A stretch of DNA of 64,000 nt from Gammaproteobacteria bacterium (GTDB lineage: Bacteria > Pseudomonadota > Gammaproteobacteria > Ga0077554 > Ga007554), in contig JACPOZ010000048.1 in NCBI GenBank assembly GCA_016191235.1, positions 1 through 64,000 of the forward strand, in the 5' to 3' direction. Positions 19,582-27,763 of this stretch are shown here, in pieces. Under the pieces are notes generated by a model, which worked only from the letters and a program-made list of their open reading frames with translations, was not told the DNA's origin and made no database searches. Positions within the stretch are counted from its first letter, which is position 1. Every line of letters begins with the position of its first letter. Position numbers and translations under genes: made by a program.

Positions 19582-20805
19582 ATGAAAACCCAGCTTAGCG
19601 ATTCCATCAAAAACACCCCGCAAGGCCAGGAGGCAGACAGCATCCTGCGCGCCTGCGTGCATTGCGGTTTCTGCACGGCCACTTGCCCCACCTATCAATT
19701 GCTGGGCGATGAGCTGGATGGCCCGCGCGGCCGTATCTACCTCATCAAGGAGATGCTGGAAGGCGAGACAGTCAGCCGCAAGACCCAGCTCCACCTTGAC
19801 CGCTGCCTGACGTGTCGCGCCTGCGAGACCACGTGCCCTTCCGGTGTGCAGTATGGCCGGTTAGTGGATATAGGACGCGCCGTGGCGGAAGAGCGCGTGA
19901 CACGCCCATGGCAGGAGCGCGTCACGCGTCGTGTGCTGCGCGCGGTGATTCCTTATTCCAGCCGTTTCACGCCGCTGCTCAGGTTGGGTCAGATGGTGCG
20001 TCCATTGTTGCCGGCGGCGATGCGCGCCTCCATACCGTCGCGTCATCCCTCCACGTTCTGGCCCGCGCCACGCCACACCCGGCAAATGGTGGTGCTGGAC
20101 GGCTGCGCGCAACCTGCCATCGCCCCCAACATCAACGCCGCCACAGCGCGCGTGCTCGACCGTCTGGGCATCTCACTGCTACGCGCCGATAGGGCAGGCT
20201 GCTGTGGAGCGGTGAGTCATCATCTCAATGCTCACGAAGAAGGCATGGATTTCATGCGCCACAACATCGACGCCTGGTGGCCGCATATCGAAGCGGGTGC
20301 GGAGGCCATAGTCATGACTGCCAGCGGCTGTGGCGCCCTGGTGAAGGAATATGGCCACATCCTGCGTGATGATCCGGCCTATGCCGAAAAAGCCACGCGT
20401 GTTTCTGCGCTTACCCGGGATATTTCCGAAGTGCTGCTGGCTGAAAAGGACGGCCTGGCAAAACACTTCAGCAACGCTAAAGGCCCAAAACTCGCTTTTC
20501 ATTCGCCATGCACCTTGCAGCATGGCCAAAAACTGCCCGGCGTTGTGGAAAATATCCTGCAAACCTGCGGCTACGAGCTAACCCCCGTGCCTGACGCGCA
20601 TCTGTGCTGTGGTTCGGCGGGTACCTACTCCATCTTGCAAAAAGAGCTTTCCCAGCAACTGCTGCAAAACAAACTCGCCGCGTTGCAGTCCGGCGCGCCT
20701 GCTGTCATCGCCACTGCCAACATCGGTTGTCTGACCCATTTGCAAAGCCGGTCGGATGTGCCGGTCAGGCATTGGGTTGAGCTACTGGACGATATTTCTT
20801 TTTGA
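19582..20805 (+). CDS. glcF: Glycolate oxidase iron-sulfur subunit
   Basis: Two 4Fe-4S motifs (CVHCGFCTATCPTY, CLTCRACETTCPSG) and two CCG domains. Confidence 0.93.
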   Translation: MKTQLSDSIKNTPQGQEADSILRACVHCGFCTATCPTYQLLGDELDGPRGRIYLIKEMLEGETVSRKTQLHLDRCLTCRACETTCPSGVQYGRLVDIGRAVAEERVTRPWQERVTRRVLRAVIPYSSRFTPLLRLGQMVRPLLPAAMRASIPSRHPSTFWPAPRHTRQMVVLDGCAQPAIAPNINAATARVLDRLGISLLRADRAGCCGAVSHHLNAHEEGMDFMRHNIDAWWPHIEAGAEAIVMTASGCGALVKEYGHILRDDPAYAEKATRVSALTRDISEVLLAEKDGLAKHFSNAKGPKLAFHSPCTLQHGQKLPGVVENILQTCGYELTPVPDAHLCCGSAGTYSILQKELSQQLLQNKLAALQSGAPAVIATANIGCLTHLQSRSDVPVRHWVELLDDISF

Positions 20806-20815
20806 GGCGTTCTCC

Positions 20816-20833
20816 ATTCAGCTTCGGTTCAGC
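20816..20833 (+). promoter_or_regulatory. Direct repeat TTCAGC-N5-TTCAGC upstream of cytochrome c gene (candidate response-regulator site)
   Basis: TTCAGCTTCGGTTCAGC, 11-bp start-to-start spacing. Confidence 0.4.
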
Positions 20834-20976
20834 TTGGCCGATGTAATCTGTGCCCAAGCTGGAGAGAAAACTTCAGCCAGCGGAAGGAACAACGAGAGCA
20901 GGCCATGCTCTCTATATGGTCGGTGAATACGTTGGGTCGCCGGTAAATTATTCGGTAATTTGATTAGGAGAAGATA

Positions 20977-21309
20977 ATGAAAGTTCAAGCGCTTGTTCTG
21001 GGTGCCGCTCTGTCGGTTGCTGCATTGCCGTCTTTTGCTTCTGAAGGCCTGGATCTGGCCAAGGCCAGTGGTTGCCTCGCTTGCCACAGCGTAGAGAAGA
21101 AGGTTGTTGGTCCTGCCTGGCAGGATGTTGCCAATAAGTACAAGGGTGATGCAGGCGCCAAGGCTGCCCTGATCGCCAAGGTCAAGGCTGGCGGCAAGGG
21201 CAACTGGACTGCCGTAACCGGCGGCGTCCCGATGCCTCCCTACTCCCCCCGCGTTGCCGATGCGGATATCGAGAAGCTGGTGACCTTCGTATTGGGTCTG
21301 GCCAAGTAA
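20977..21309 (+). CDS. Class I c-type cytochrome (c551/c552-like)
   Basis: Signal peptide; CLACH haem motif; GVPMPPYSPRV axial Met region. Confidence 0.93.
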   Translation: MKVQALVLGAALSVAALPSFASEGLDLAKASGCLACHSVEKKVVGPAWQDVANKYKGDAGAKAALIAKVKAGGKGNWTAVTGGVPMPPYSPRVADADIEKLVTFVLGLAK

Positions 21310-21349
21310 TAGCCGGATAACATCCCCCCTTACGGGGAAGGATGTCACC

Positions 21350-21403
21350 CCGCCTCCCTCATGCAGCGTCTTTTCGGGCGCCGCGTGAGGGGGGTTTTTT
21401 ATG
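21350..21403 (+). terminator. Probable Rho-independent terminator after cytochrome c
   Basis: GC-rich inverted repeat CCCTCAtGC...GCGTGAGGG followed by TTTTTT. Confidence 0.55.
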
Positions 21404-21452
21404 GTCGACAAAAAGGATATTTATTTATATTTTTCAATATATTAAGATATAT

Positions 21453-21492
21453 TTCAGCCTCCTTTTTGGTTTCATTCAGCCCCTGTTCATCC
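21453..21492 (+). promoter_or_regulatory. Phased TTCA half-sites upstream of two-component operon (candidate autoregulatory box)
   Basis: TTCA at 21453, 21475 and 21486 (22- and 11-bp spacing). Confidence 0.4.
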
Positions 21493-21556
21493 TCGATAGG
21501 ATAGTCTGTAATCGCCTGCAATGATCAGGCGTTCCAACTTACCGGAGGAGACAACA

Positions 21557-22171
21557 ATGAAGTCCTCAATGCTTGTTTTGGGTCTTGCCTTATCATCCCT
21601 TGCCGCTTCGTTTAATGCCGTCGCCGATAATGACAAGAATCGCTATGATCGCCATGACCGCTCCTATGACAGGGGCTATTACGATGGTGGTTATGGCCGT
21701 CATGAGCGTCACGGCCATGAGCGTCGTTATGATGATTTTGCCAGGGTTATCGATGTCGACCCCATCATCGAAATTTCACGCACGCCCTACGCCCGGCAGC
21801 AATGCTGGGATGAGCAAGTGGCTTATTCCGGGCGCGGTCACAATGATGCTGCAGGCGCGATGATTCTTGGCGGTATAGTGGGTGGCGTGGTCGGCAATCA
21901 GGTGGGTGAAGGGCGCGGCAGAGATGCCGCAACGCTGCTTGGGACGCTGGTGGGCGCGTCCATCGGCCATGAGATGAACGGCAGAAATGGGCGCCCCGCT
22001 CCCGTGGTGAATCAGCGCTGCCGCACCATCACCCAGTATGATGAAAGCGAGCGCGTCGCCGGTTACCGCGTCACGTACCGCTACAGAGGGCAAACCTATG
22101 TAACCCGTACCGATCGTCATCCCGGATCGACGATCAGGGTCGGCTCGATGATGGTGTCATATGATGATTGA
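21557..22171 (+). CDS. Exported glycine-zipper 2TM domain protein
   Basis: Signal peptide; AMILGGIVGGVVGNQVGEGRGRDAATLLGTLVGASIGHE glycine zipper. Confidence 0.85.
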   Translation: MKSSMLVLGLALSSLAASFNAVADNDKNRYDRHDRSYDRGYYDGGYGRHERHGHERRYDDFARVIDVDPIIEISRTPYARQQCWDEQVAYSGRGHNDAAGAMILGGIVGGVVGNQVGEGRGRDAATLLGTLVGASIGHEMNGRNGRPAPVVNQRCRTITQYDESERVAGYRVTYRYRGQTYVTRTDRHPGSTIRVGSMMVSYDD

Positions 22172-22481
22172 TATACCGGAGTGGATCGCGCGTACATTAA
22201 AATGTGGCGGGCTGGCGGCGCTATTGGTAGTGTGGGTGATGCCCGTCCACGCCGCGCCATCCACAGCGGGTATGGACGCACATGGATCGGAACATCAACG
22301 GCGGCAATTGACGCTCGATGACGCTGCCGCCGAGGTGCGTCAGGCAACGGCGGGGCGGGTGGTGTCGGCAGATGCGGCGGAGATGCAAGGCCGAGCGATG
22401 TTCCGCATCAAGGTGCTCACCGCCTCCGGGCAGGTGCGCATCTTCATGGTCGAGCCAGAGGGCGGTAAACGGTTTGAATAA
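22161..22481 (+). CDS. PepSY-like exported protein
   Basis: LDDAAAEVRQATAGRVVSADAAEMQGRAMFRIKVLTASGQVRIFMVE; precedes RR/HK pair. Confidence 0.65.
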   Translation: MMIDIPEWIARTLKCGGLAALLVVWVMPVHAAPSTAGMDAHGSEHQRRQLTLDDAAAEVRQATAGRVVSADAAEMQGRAMFRIKVLTASGQVRIFMVEPEGGKRFE

Positions 22482-22498
22482 AGAGCGAATGGTGGGCG

Positions 22499-23191
22499 AT
22501 GCGAATATTGGTCATTGAAGACGAAGCCTCGCTGCGCGAGCAGTTGCTGACACGGTTCCGCGAGGATGGCTATGCCGTGGATGCGGCATCAGACGGGGAG
22601 GAAGGCCTGTATCTGGGGTCGGAATTCCCCTTCGATGTTGCTGTGGTGGATCTGGGCTTGCCCAAGCTGTCAGGTATCGAAGTTATCCAGCGTTTGCGCG
22701 CTGCGGGAAAAACCTTCCCTATCCTGATTCTGACCGCGCGCGGGCGGTGGCAGGAGAAGGTTGAAGGGCTGGAGGCCGGCGGCGATGATTATCTGGTCAA
22801 GCCGTTTCACATGGAGGAACTGCTGGCGCGCATCAAGGTGCTGCTGCGCCGTGCGGCGGGCTGGTCGCAGCCGGTGCTGCGTTGTGGGCCGGTGGCATTG
22901 GATACCGTCTCCCAGCAGGTCAGCGCGTATGGCCAGGCTGTGGATCTGACAGCGTATGAATATAACCTGCTTGAATACCTGATGTTGCATAACGGTGAAG
23001 TCGTGTCCAAGGCCGAACTTACCGAACACCTCTACGATCAGGACTTCGACCGCGACAGCAATGTCCTCGAAGTGCTGGTGGGGCGCTTGCGGCGCAAGCT
23101 TGACCCGGAAGGGGTGCTCCAACCCATCGAAACCCTGCGCGGACGGGGCTATCGTTTTACCCTGGCGCGTAATTCCAATGTTCTCCCTTAA
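22499..23191 (+). CDS. OmpR/PhoP-family response regulator
   Basis: Receiver domain MRILVIEDEASLREQL...VVDLGLPKLSG; C-terminal winged helix LEVLVGRLRRKL. Confidence 0.95.
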   Translation: MRILVIEDEASLREQLLTRFREDGYAVDAASDGEEGLYLGSEFPFDVAVVDLGLPKLSGIEVIQRLRAAGKTFPILILTARGRWQEKVEGLEAGGDDYLVKPFHMEELLARIKVLLRRAAGWSQPVLRCGPVALDTVSQQVSAYGQAVDLTAYEYNLLEYLMLHNGEVVSKAELTEHLYDQDFDRDSNVLEVLVGRLRRKLDPEGVLQPIETLRGRGYRFTLARNSNVLP

Positions 23192-24536
23192 CGCCCGTTT
23201 GTTGATCGCGGGGAGCCTGGTGCTGGCGGCGTTCCTTGGACTCACCGGCTTTACGCTCGACAAGGCGTTTCGTACCAGCGCCGAAGCCGCCATGCGCGAC
23301 CGTCTGCAAGGCCATATCTATGCGCTGCTCGCCGCCTCCGAGCTGGACAAAAATGGTGTGATGAGCGTATCGAAGGAGATGCCCGACGCCGGATTTGCCA
23401 CGCCAGGGTCGGGTATTTACGGGCAGATAGCCTCGCATGATGGCAAGCAGGCGCTGCGTTCGCCTTCCATGGTGGGATTGACGATACCCTTCACTCTCGG
23501 CCTGGAGATGGGAACCAATCGCTTTGAACGCGTCATTGCCTCGGATGGCACACCCCTGTATGCGCTGGGTTTTGGCTTGTCCTGGAAAGTGAAGGGCAAG
23601 CAGCGTGGTTTTACCTTTAGTGTTGCCGAGAACATGAACAGCTTTTATGTGCAGGTCAACAGCTTCCGGCGCAGCCTGTGGGGCTGGCTGGGCGGTGTGG
23701 CGCTGCTGCTGCTGGCGGTGCAAGGCAGCATTCTGCGTTGGAGTCTTGCGCCGTTACGCCGCGTGTCCACCGATCTGGCGGCCATCGAGGCCGGGCAGGC
23801 TACCCAGCTGGGAGGCCGTTATCCGCAAGAACTGCGCGGCCTGACCGACAACCTCAATATTCTGATACGCGCCAGTCATGCGCAGTTGGACCGTTATCGC
23901 CATACACTGGGTGATCTTGCCCACAGCCTGAAGACCCCGCTCGCCGTCGTGCGCGGCTCCGTGGAAAGCGAAAGCTCCATCGAGGAGTTGCGCCGCACTG
24001 TGCAGGAACAGGTAGACCGCATGACACAGATCGTCGAATACCAGCTCCAGCGCGCCGCAGCGTCGGGCCGCACCGCACTCGCAGCGCCGGTGAACGTCAG
24101 CACGGTAGTGGAAAGGATCGCTGCTTCGCTGGGCAAGGTTTATGCCGACAAGGGCATTCACTTTTCCATCCAGATAGCGGAGGGCGCGGTGTTTTATGGC
24201 GACGAAGGTGATCTGATGGAGCTTTTGGGCAACCTGATGGATAACGCCTGCAAATGGTGCAATCACCGCGTTGTAATAACCGCCCGCCCCCTTGCCGACG
24301 CCTTTCACCGGCACTCCGGGCTGGAACTGCGGGTGGAAGACGACGGGCAGGGTATCCCCCTAGAAAATGCCGATCGGGTGTTGCAACGCGGTGTACGCGC
24401 CGACGAGACCATCAACGGCCATGGTATTGGCCTTGCGGTGGTGCAGGACATCCTGCGCGTGTACGATGGAAAGCTGGAAGTCGGCAAAAGTGAAATGGGC
24501 GGCGCGGGCTTTATAGTGCACATGCCAGGGACATGA
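23178..24536 (+). CDS. PhoQ-like sensor histidine kinase
   Basis: In-frame ATG at 23178; H-box LGDLAHSLKTPLAVV; N-box LMDNACKWC; GHGIGLAVVQDI. Confidence 0.93.
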   Translation: MFSLNARLLIAGSLVLAAFLGLTGFTLDKAFRTSAEAAMRDRLQGHIYALLAASELDKNGVMSVSKEMPDAGFATPGSGIYGQIASHDGKQALRSPSMVGLTIPFTLGLEMGTNRFERVIASDGTPLYALGFGLSWKVKGKQRGFTFSVAENMNSFYVQVNSFRRSLWGWLGGVALLLLAVQGSILRWSLAPLRRVSTDLAAIEAGQATQLGGRYPQELRGLTDNLNILIRASHAQLDRYRHTLGDLAHSLKTPLAVVRGSVESESSIEELRRTVQEQVDRMTQIVEYQLQRAAASGRTALAAPVNVSTVVERIAASLGKVYADKGIHFSIQIAEGAVFYGDEGDLMELLGNLMDNACKWCNHRVVITARPLADAFHRHSGLELRVEDDGQGIPLENADRVLQRGVRADETINGHGIGLAVVQDILRVYDGKLEVGKSEMGGAGFIVHMPGT

Positions 24537-24549
24537 TGGGTGGCGAGAT

Positions 24550-25449
24550 TTATTTTTGCCCGGCTGTCACGTGCGTGAAGCGGCTTAAAACGCTATGAAT
24601 CCACTCCGCGTAGCTGGACACCAACATCCCCCCGCCGCCTGAGCCGAACTTCGGCGCGGTCGCGCCGAGCTGAAAGGTATTGATGCCCGCAAGCATCCAG
24701 CGTCCACCTGATTCGACGAAGGCCGGGCTGCCCGAATCGCCGCCGCCCACCGTGGTTTCGATGCTGTTGCCCAAGGTGGAACCGCCACCCCGATTGGATG
24801 TTCCCTCCGGACCGTCAAAATCATATATATAGGCCTCCAGGCGCTTACTGCCCTCATCGTCTGGCACCACCCCGTCCACATTATTCTTGCCAGTCCTTTT
24901 TACGGTGGGATTACCGCCCATGGTGATGCCCTCCACGCCGTTTCCGCTGGCGCCGTATCCCACCAGTGTCAGCGTCATACCGGGCGCGGGAGGCGATGTA
25001 TTGAGGCCATAAATGGCCACACCCTCCGGTACCGCCTCACCGAGCTGCACCACGGCTATATCATCCCGGGTGATGTCATTTTTGTTGTAGCCGGTGTAAT
25101 CCGTGTGTACAAATACCGCCTTGGCCTGGATGCGGTGCGACAGATCGGCGCCGTAGTTGAGGTTAAACACAATTTTATCGGGCGCCACGCCATTCACCAC
25201 ATGGGCAGCGGTGAGTACATGGCGAGGGCCGATCACCACCGCGCTGAAGGTCCCGCCATTGACCGACAGGCTTCCGACACCTGACCAAGGCGAAGAAATG
25301 GTGTTGGGGTCAACACGTTGCGCCGGAGAGTCTGGCGCAGCCCCGGCCAGCAGGGCATGGGCGGGCAGGCTATGCGCAAACAAGAGCGCCATACCGAGCG
25401 CAAGGCGCAACACTATGAGATTGGGAAGCATCGGCGTGGGTAAGCGCAT
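24550..25449 (-). CDS. Exported trypsin-like serine protease (S1 family)
   Basis: VLTAAHVV His motif; DDIAVVQLGE Asp; GGGDSGSPAFV Ser; signal-peptide-like N-terminus from the internal Met at 25449. Confidence 0.85.
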   Translation of the reverse strand: MRLPTPMLPNLIVLRLALGMALLFAHSLPAHALLAGAAPDSPAQRVDPNTISSPWSGVGSLSVNGGTFSAVVIGPRHVLTAAHVVNGVAPDKIVFNLNYGADLSHRIQAKAVFVHTDYTGYNKNDITRDDIAVVQLGEAVPEGVAIYGLNTSPPAPGMTLTLVGYGASGNGVEGITMGGNPTVKRTGKNNVDGVVPDDEGSKRLEAYIYDFDGPEGTSNRGGGSTLGNSIETTVGGGDSGSPAFVESGGRWMLAGINTFQLGATAPKFGSGGGGMLVSSYAEWIHSVLSRFTHVTAGQK

Positions 25450-25530
25450 GTCGCTATTGTCCGCCAGTGGCGTTGTGGGCGCAATCAGGGGGACGGAAAG
25501 TATCCCCGGGTTACGCCGCAAAGCATCCAA

Positions 25531-25580
25531 CGCCAGTTAATTGGCGATAATTGACAAAAAATGTCAATAACATATATAAA
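25531..25580 (+). promoter_or_regulatory. Predicted promoter/operator of rloAB: CGCCAgttaatTGGCG dyad and TTGACA-AAAAA-TGTCAA dyad with TATATA/TATAAA -10
   Basis: TTGACA at 25551 within a perfect 6-bp-arm dyad; TATA-like -10 at 16-18 bp spacing. Confidence 0.5.
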
Positions 25581-25643
25581 ATTAATGTAATATTGCTTGA
25601 TGGCTGTAATTGTGGCGTTTTTATGAATTTAAAGGAGGTGATC

Positions 25644-26924
25644 ATGTTGATTGAGTTCAGCGTGACGAATTTCAGGTCTATCCAATCGCGGCAAACATTA
25701 AGTTTGGCCAAATCCAAGCTTAAGGAATCCAAGGGGTTAGATCAGAACACCTTTACGCCAAGTGAGTTGCCTGGTTTGGGTTTGCTCAGATCGGCCGCTA
25801 TCTACGGCCCTAATGCGGCGGGTAAATCCAATCTGCTACTGGCGTTGCGCACTATGAAGGATATCGTCGTGGAGTCGGCCACCGAATGGCAGCGGGGCGA
25901 TGAAGTGCCAGTGAGTCCCTTCAGGCTTGATCCTCAATCTGCAATGGCGCCCACGGAGTTCGAGGTGATCTTTATCGCGGAGGGGGTGCGCTATCAATAT
26001 GGTTTTTCCGCGACACGGGTGCAGATTATCGAGGAGTGGCTGATCGCCTATCCCAAAGTGCGAGCCCAGCACTGGTTCGCCCGACGTTGGAATGAAAAGA
26101 AGGGGGGGTATGACTGGGATATGGGCAGCGCCCTGCAAGGACAAAAGCAGCTATGGGAGGATTCTACTCGTAGTAATGCGCTGTTCTTGTCTACAGCTGT
26201 TCAGTTAAACAGCCAGCAGCTACAGCCCGTTTATGATTGGTTCAAGAAAACATTGCGCACAACAAGCATTGCAGGTTGGGGGCCAGGTTTTACTGCGTCA
26301 TTGTGTGGTGAGTCTGTAAACAAGGCCAAAGTGTTGGCGTTTCTTAGAGCGGCGGATATTGATATTCAGGATGTGTTAATTGAGAGAAAAGTGTTCGATG
26401 CCAGCGATCTGCCCAAGGGTATGTCGGATGAGATCAAGGCAATGATTGTCAAAAAGATGGAAGGGAAGGAGGTGCTTGCTGAATTGAATACGGTGCATCA
26501 GGATTCCACCGGCAAGCCCATCGCTTTTGATTTTGAGGAGGAGTCCGATGGCACCCAAAAGCTCTTTTCGTTTGCAGGGCCGTGGCTGGATACGCTGAAA
26601 AATGGCTATGTGCTTTTCATTGATGAGTTGCACGACAACCTGCACCCCAAACTGGTGCAGTTTCTGGTGGAGCTGTTCCACAGTGACGAAACCAATCCCA
26701 AGAATGCCCAATTGGTGTTTACTACTCATGAAACCTCCATCCTGAATCAGGAGGTGTTTCGCCGAGATCAAGTGTGGTTCTGCGAGAAGAGCGATCATCG
26801 TTCCACGACCCTTTTCCCGCTGACGGACTTTAGTCCTCGCAAGGGTAGGGAAAATCTTGAGATGACCTATCTTGCCGGGCGTTATGGCGCTTTGCCTTAT
26901 GTACGCAAGTTAAAAGCAGGCTAA
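25644..26924 (+). CDS. RloA-like AAA15 ATPase (AbiL/PARIS-type defence ATPase)
   Basis: MLIEFSVTNFRSI N-terminus, Walker A YGPNAAGKSNLL, GYVLFIDELHDNLHP Walker B, FTTHE; extended SD AAGGAGGTGATC next to ATG. Confidence 0.88.
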   Translation: MLIEFSVTNFRSIQSRQTLSLAKSKLKESKGLDQNTFTPSELPGLGLLRSAAIYGPNAAGKSNLLLALRTMKDIVVESATEWQRGDEVPVSPFRLDPQSAMAPTEFEVIFIAEGVRYQYGFSATRVQIIEEWLIAYPKVRAQHWFARRWNEKKGGYDWDMGSALQGQKQLWEDSTRSNALFLSTAVQLNSQQLQPVYDWFKKTLRTTSIAGWGPGFTASLCGESVNKAKVLAFLRAADIDIQDVLIERKVFDASDLPKGMSDEIKAMIVKKMEGKEVLAELNTVHQDSTGKPIAFDFEEESDGTQKLFSFAGPWLDTLKNGYVLFIDELHDNLHPKLVQFLVELFHSDETNPKNAQLVFTTHETSILNQEVFRRDQVWFCEKSDHRSTTLFPLTDFSPRKGRENLEMTYLAGRYGALPYVRKLKAG

Positions 26925-26928
26925 CACC

Positions 26929-27600
26929 ATGGGTACGGATAATCTTCACCATAAACGCAAAGCCAGACAGGGCAGCGACCTTGCCCGTAAAAAAGCCAAG
27001 CGCGCATCCTATGCCAAAGTGTTGATCGTGTGTGAAGGCGAGAAAACAGAACCCAATTATTTCGAGGCGCTGAAAGACCATCTGGCGTTAAACAGCGCCA
27101 ATATTTATGTAACTGGCGAGTGTGGCTCCAGCCCCCTTTCTATTGTCGAATATGCCATGCAGCGTTATCGGGATGAGCAGCATGCGGGCGACCCATTTGA
27201 CAAAGTGTTTTGTGTTTTTGATAGGGATGCACACGACACCTATCAGCAAGCCCTGGATAAGATAGCCGCAGCCAAACCTAAAGATATCTTTGTGGCCATC
27301 ACTTCCGTCCCCTGTTTTGAATACTGGCTGTTACTGCACTTTGATTACACCACCGCGCCCTTTCGTGCTGCTGGAACAAAGAGTACAGGGGATAGGGTGG
27401 CAGATAAATTGCGGAAATATATTCCGGACTATCAAAAGGGCGACGGCTCTGTTTTCGACCGGCTAGTTGATCAATTGCCACGGGCCAAGGCGCACGCCTC
27501 CAAAGCGCTGATATATGCGAAGGCCAATAATTCAGATAACCCGAGCACCCATGTTCATGAGCTTGTTGAGTATCTGCAGAACATAAGGGCGGATCTATAG
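26929..27600 (+). CDS. RloB-like TOPRIM-fold protein (AbiLii)
   Basis: VLIVCEGEKTEPNYFEAL; VFCVFDRDAHDTYQQAL; FEYWLLLHFDYTT typical of the RloB family. Confidence 0.88.
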   Translation: MGTDNLHHKRKARQGSDLARKKAKRASYAKVLIVCEGEKTEPNYFEALKDHLALNSANIYVTGECGSSPLSIVEYAMQRYRDEQHAGDPFDKVFCVFDRDAHDTYQQALDKIAAAKPKDIFVAITSVPCFEYWLLLHFDYTTAPFRAAGTKSTGDRVADKLRKYIPDYQKGDGSVFDRLVDQLPRAKAHASKALIYAKANNSDNPSTHVHELVEYLQNIRADL

Positions 27601-27652
27601 GATAGAGGAGGTCTGAAACAACGCTTATCACATGGATAAGACAATATCGAAG

Positions 27653-27699
27653 ATGGTGCCGGCGGAGGGAATCGAACCCCCGACCTACTGATTACAAAT
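27653..27699 (-). repeat. 47-bp truncated tRNA-Thr 3' end (att-like direct repeat, distal)
   Basis: ATGGTGCCGGCGGAGGGAATCGAACCCCCGACCTACTGATTACAAAT identical to 33171-33217. Confidence 0.9.
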
Positions 27700-27763
27700 T
27701 TTACAACCGCCCCTGTCGGGGCTGTAGTTACTTGGAGTTCTGTCAATAACTGTACGCAACGCA

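Noticed and set aside
27653-27729. Possible second tRNA-Thr gene
   Set aside because: Only the 3' 47 bp match; after ATTACAAAT the sequence diverges, so no 5' half or full cloverleaf exists. Treated as an att-like remnant.
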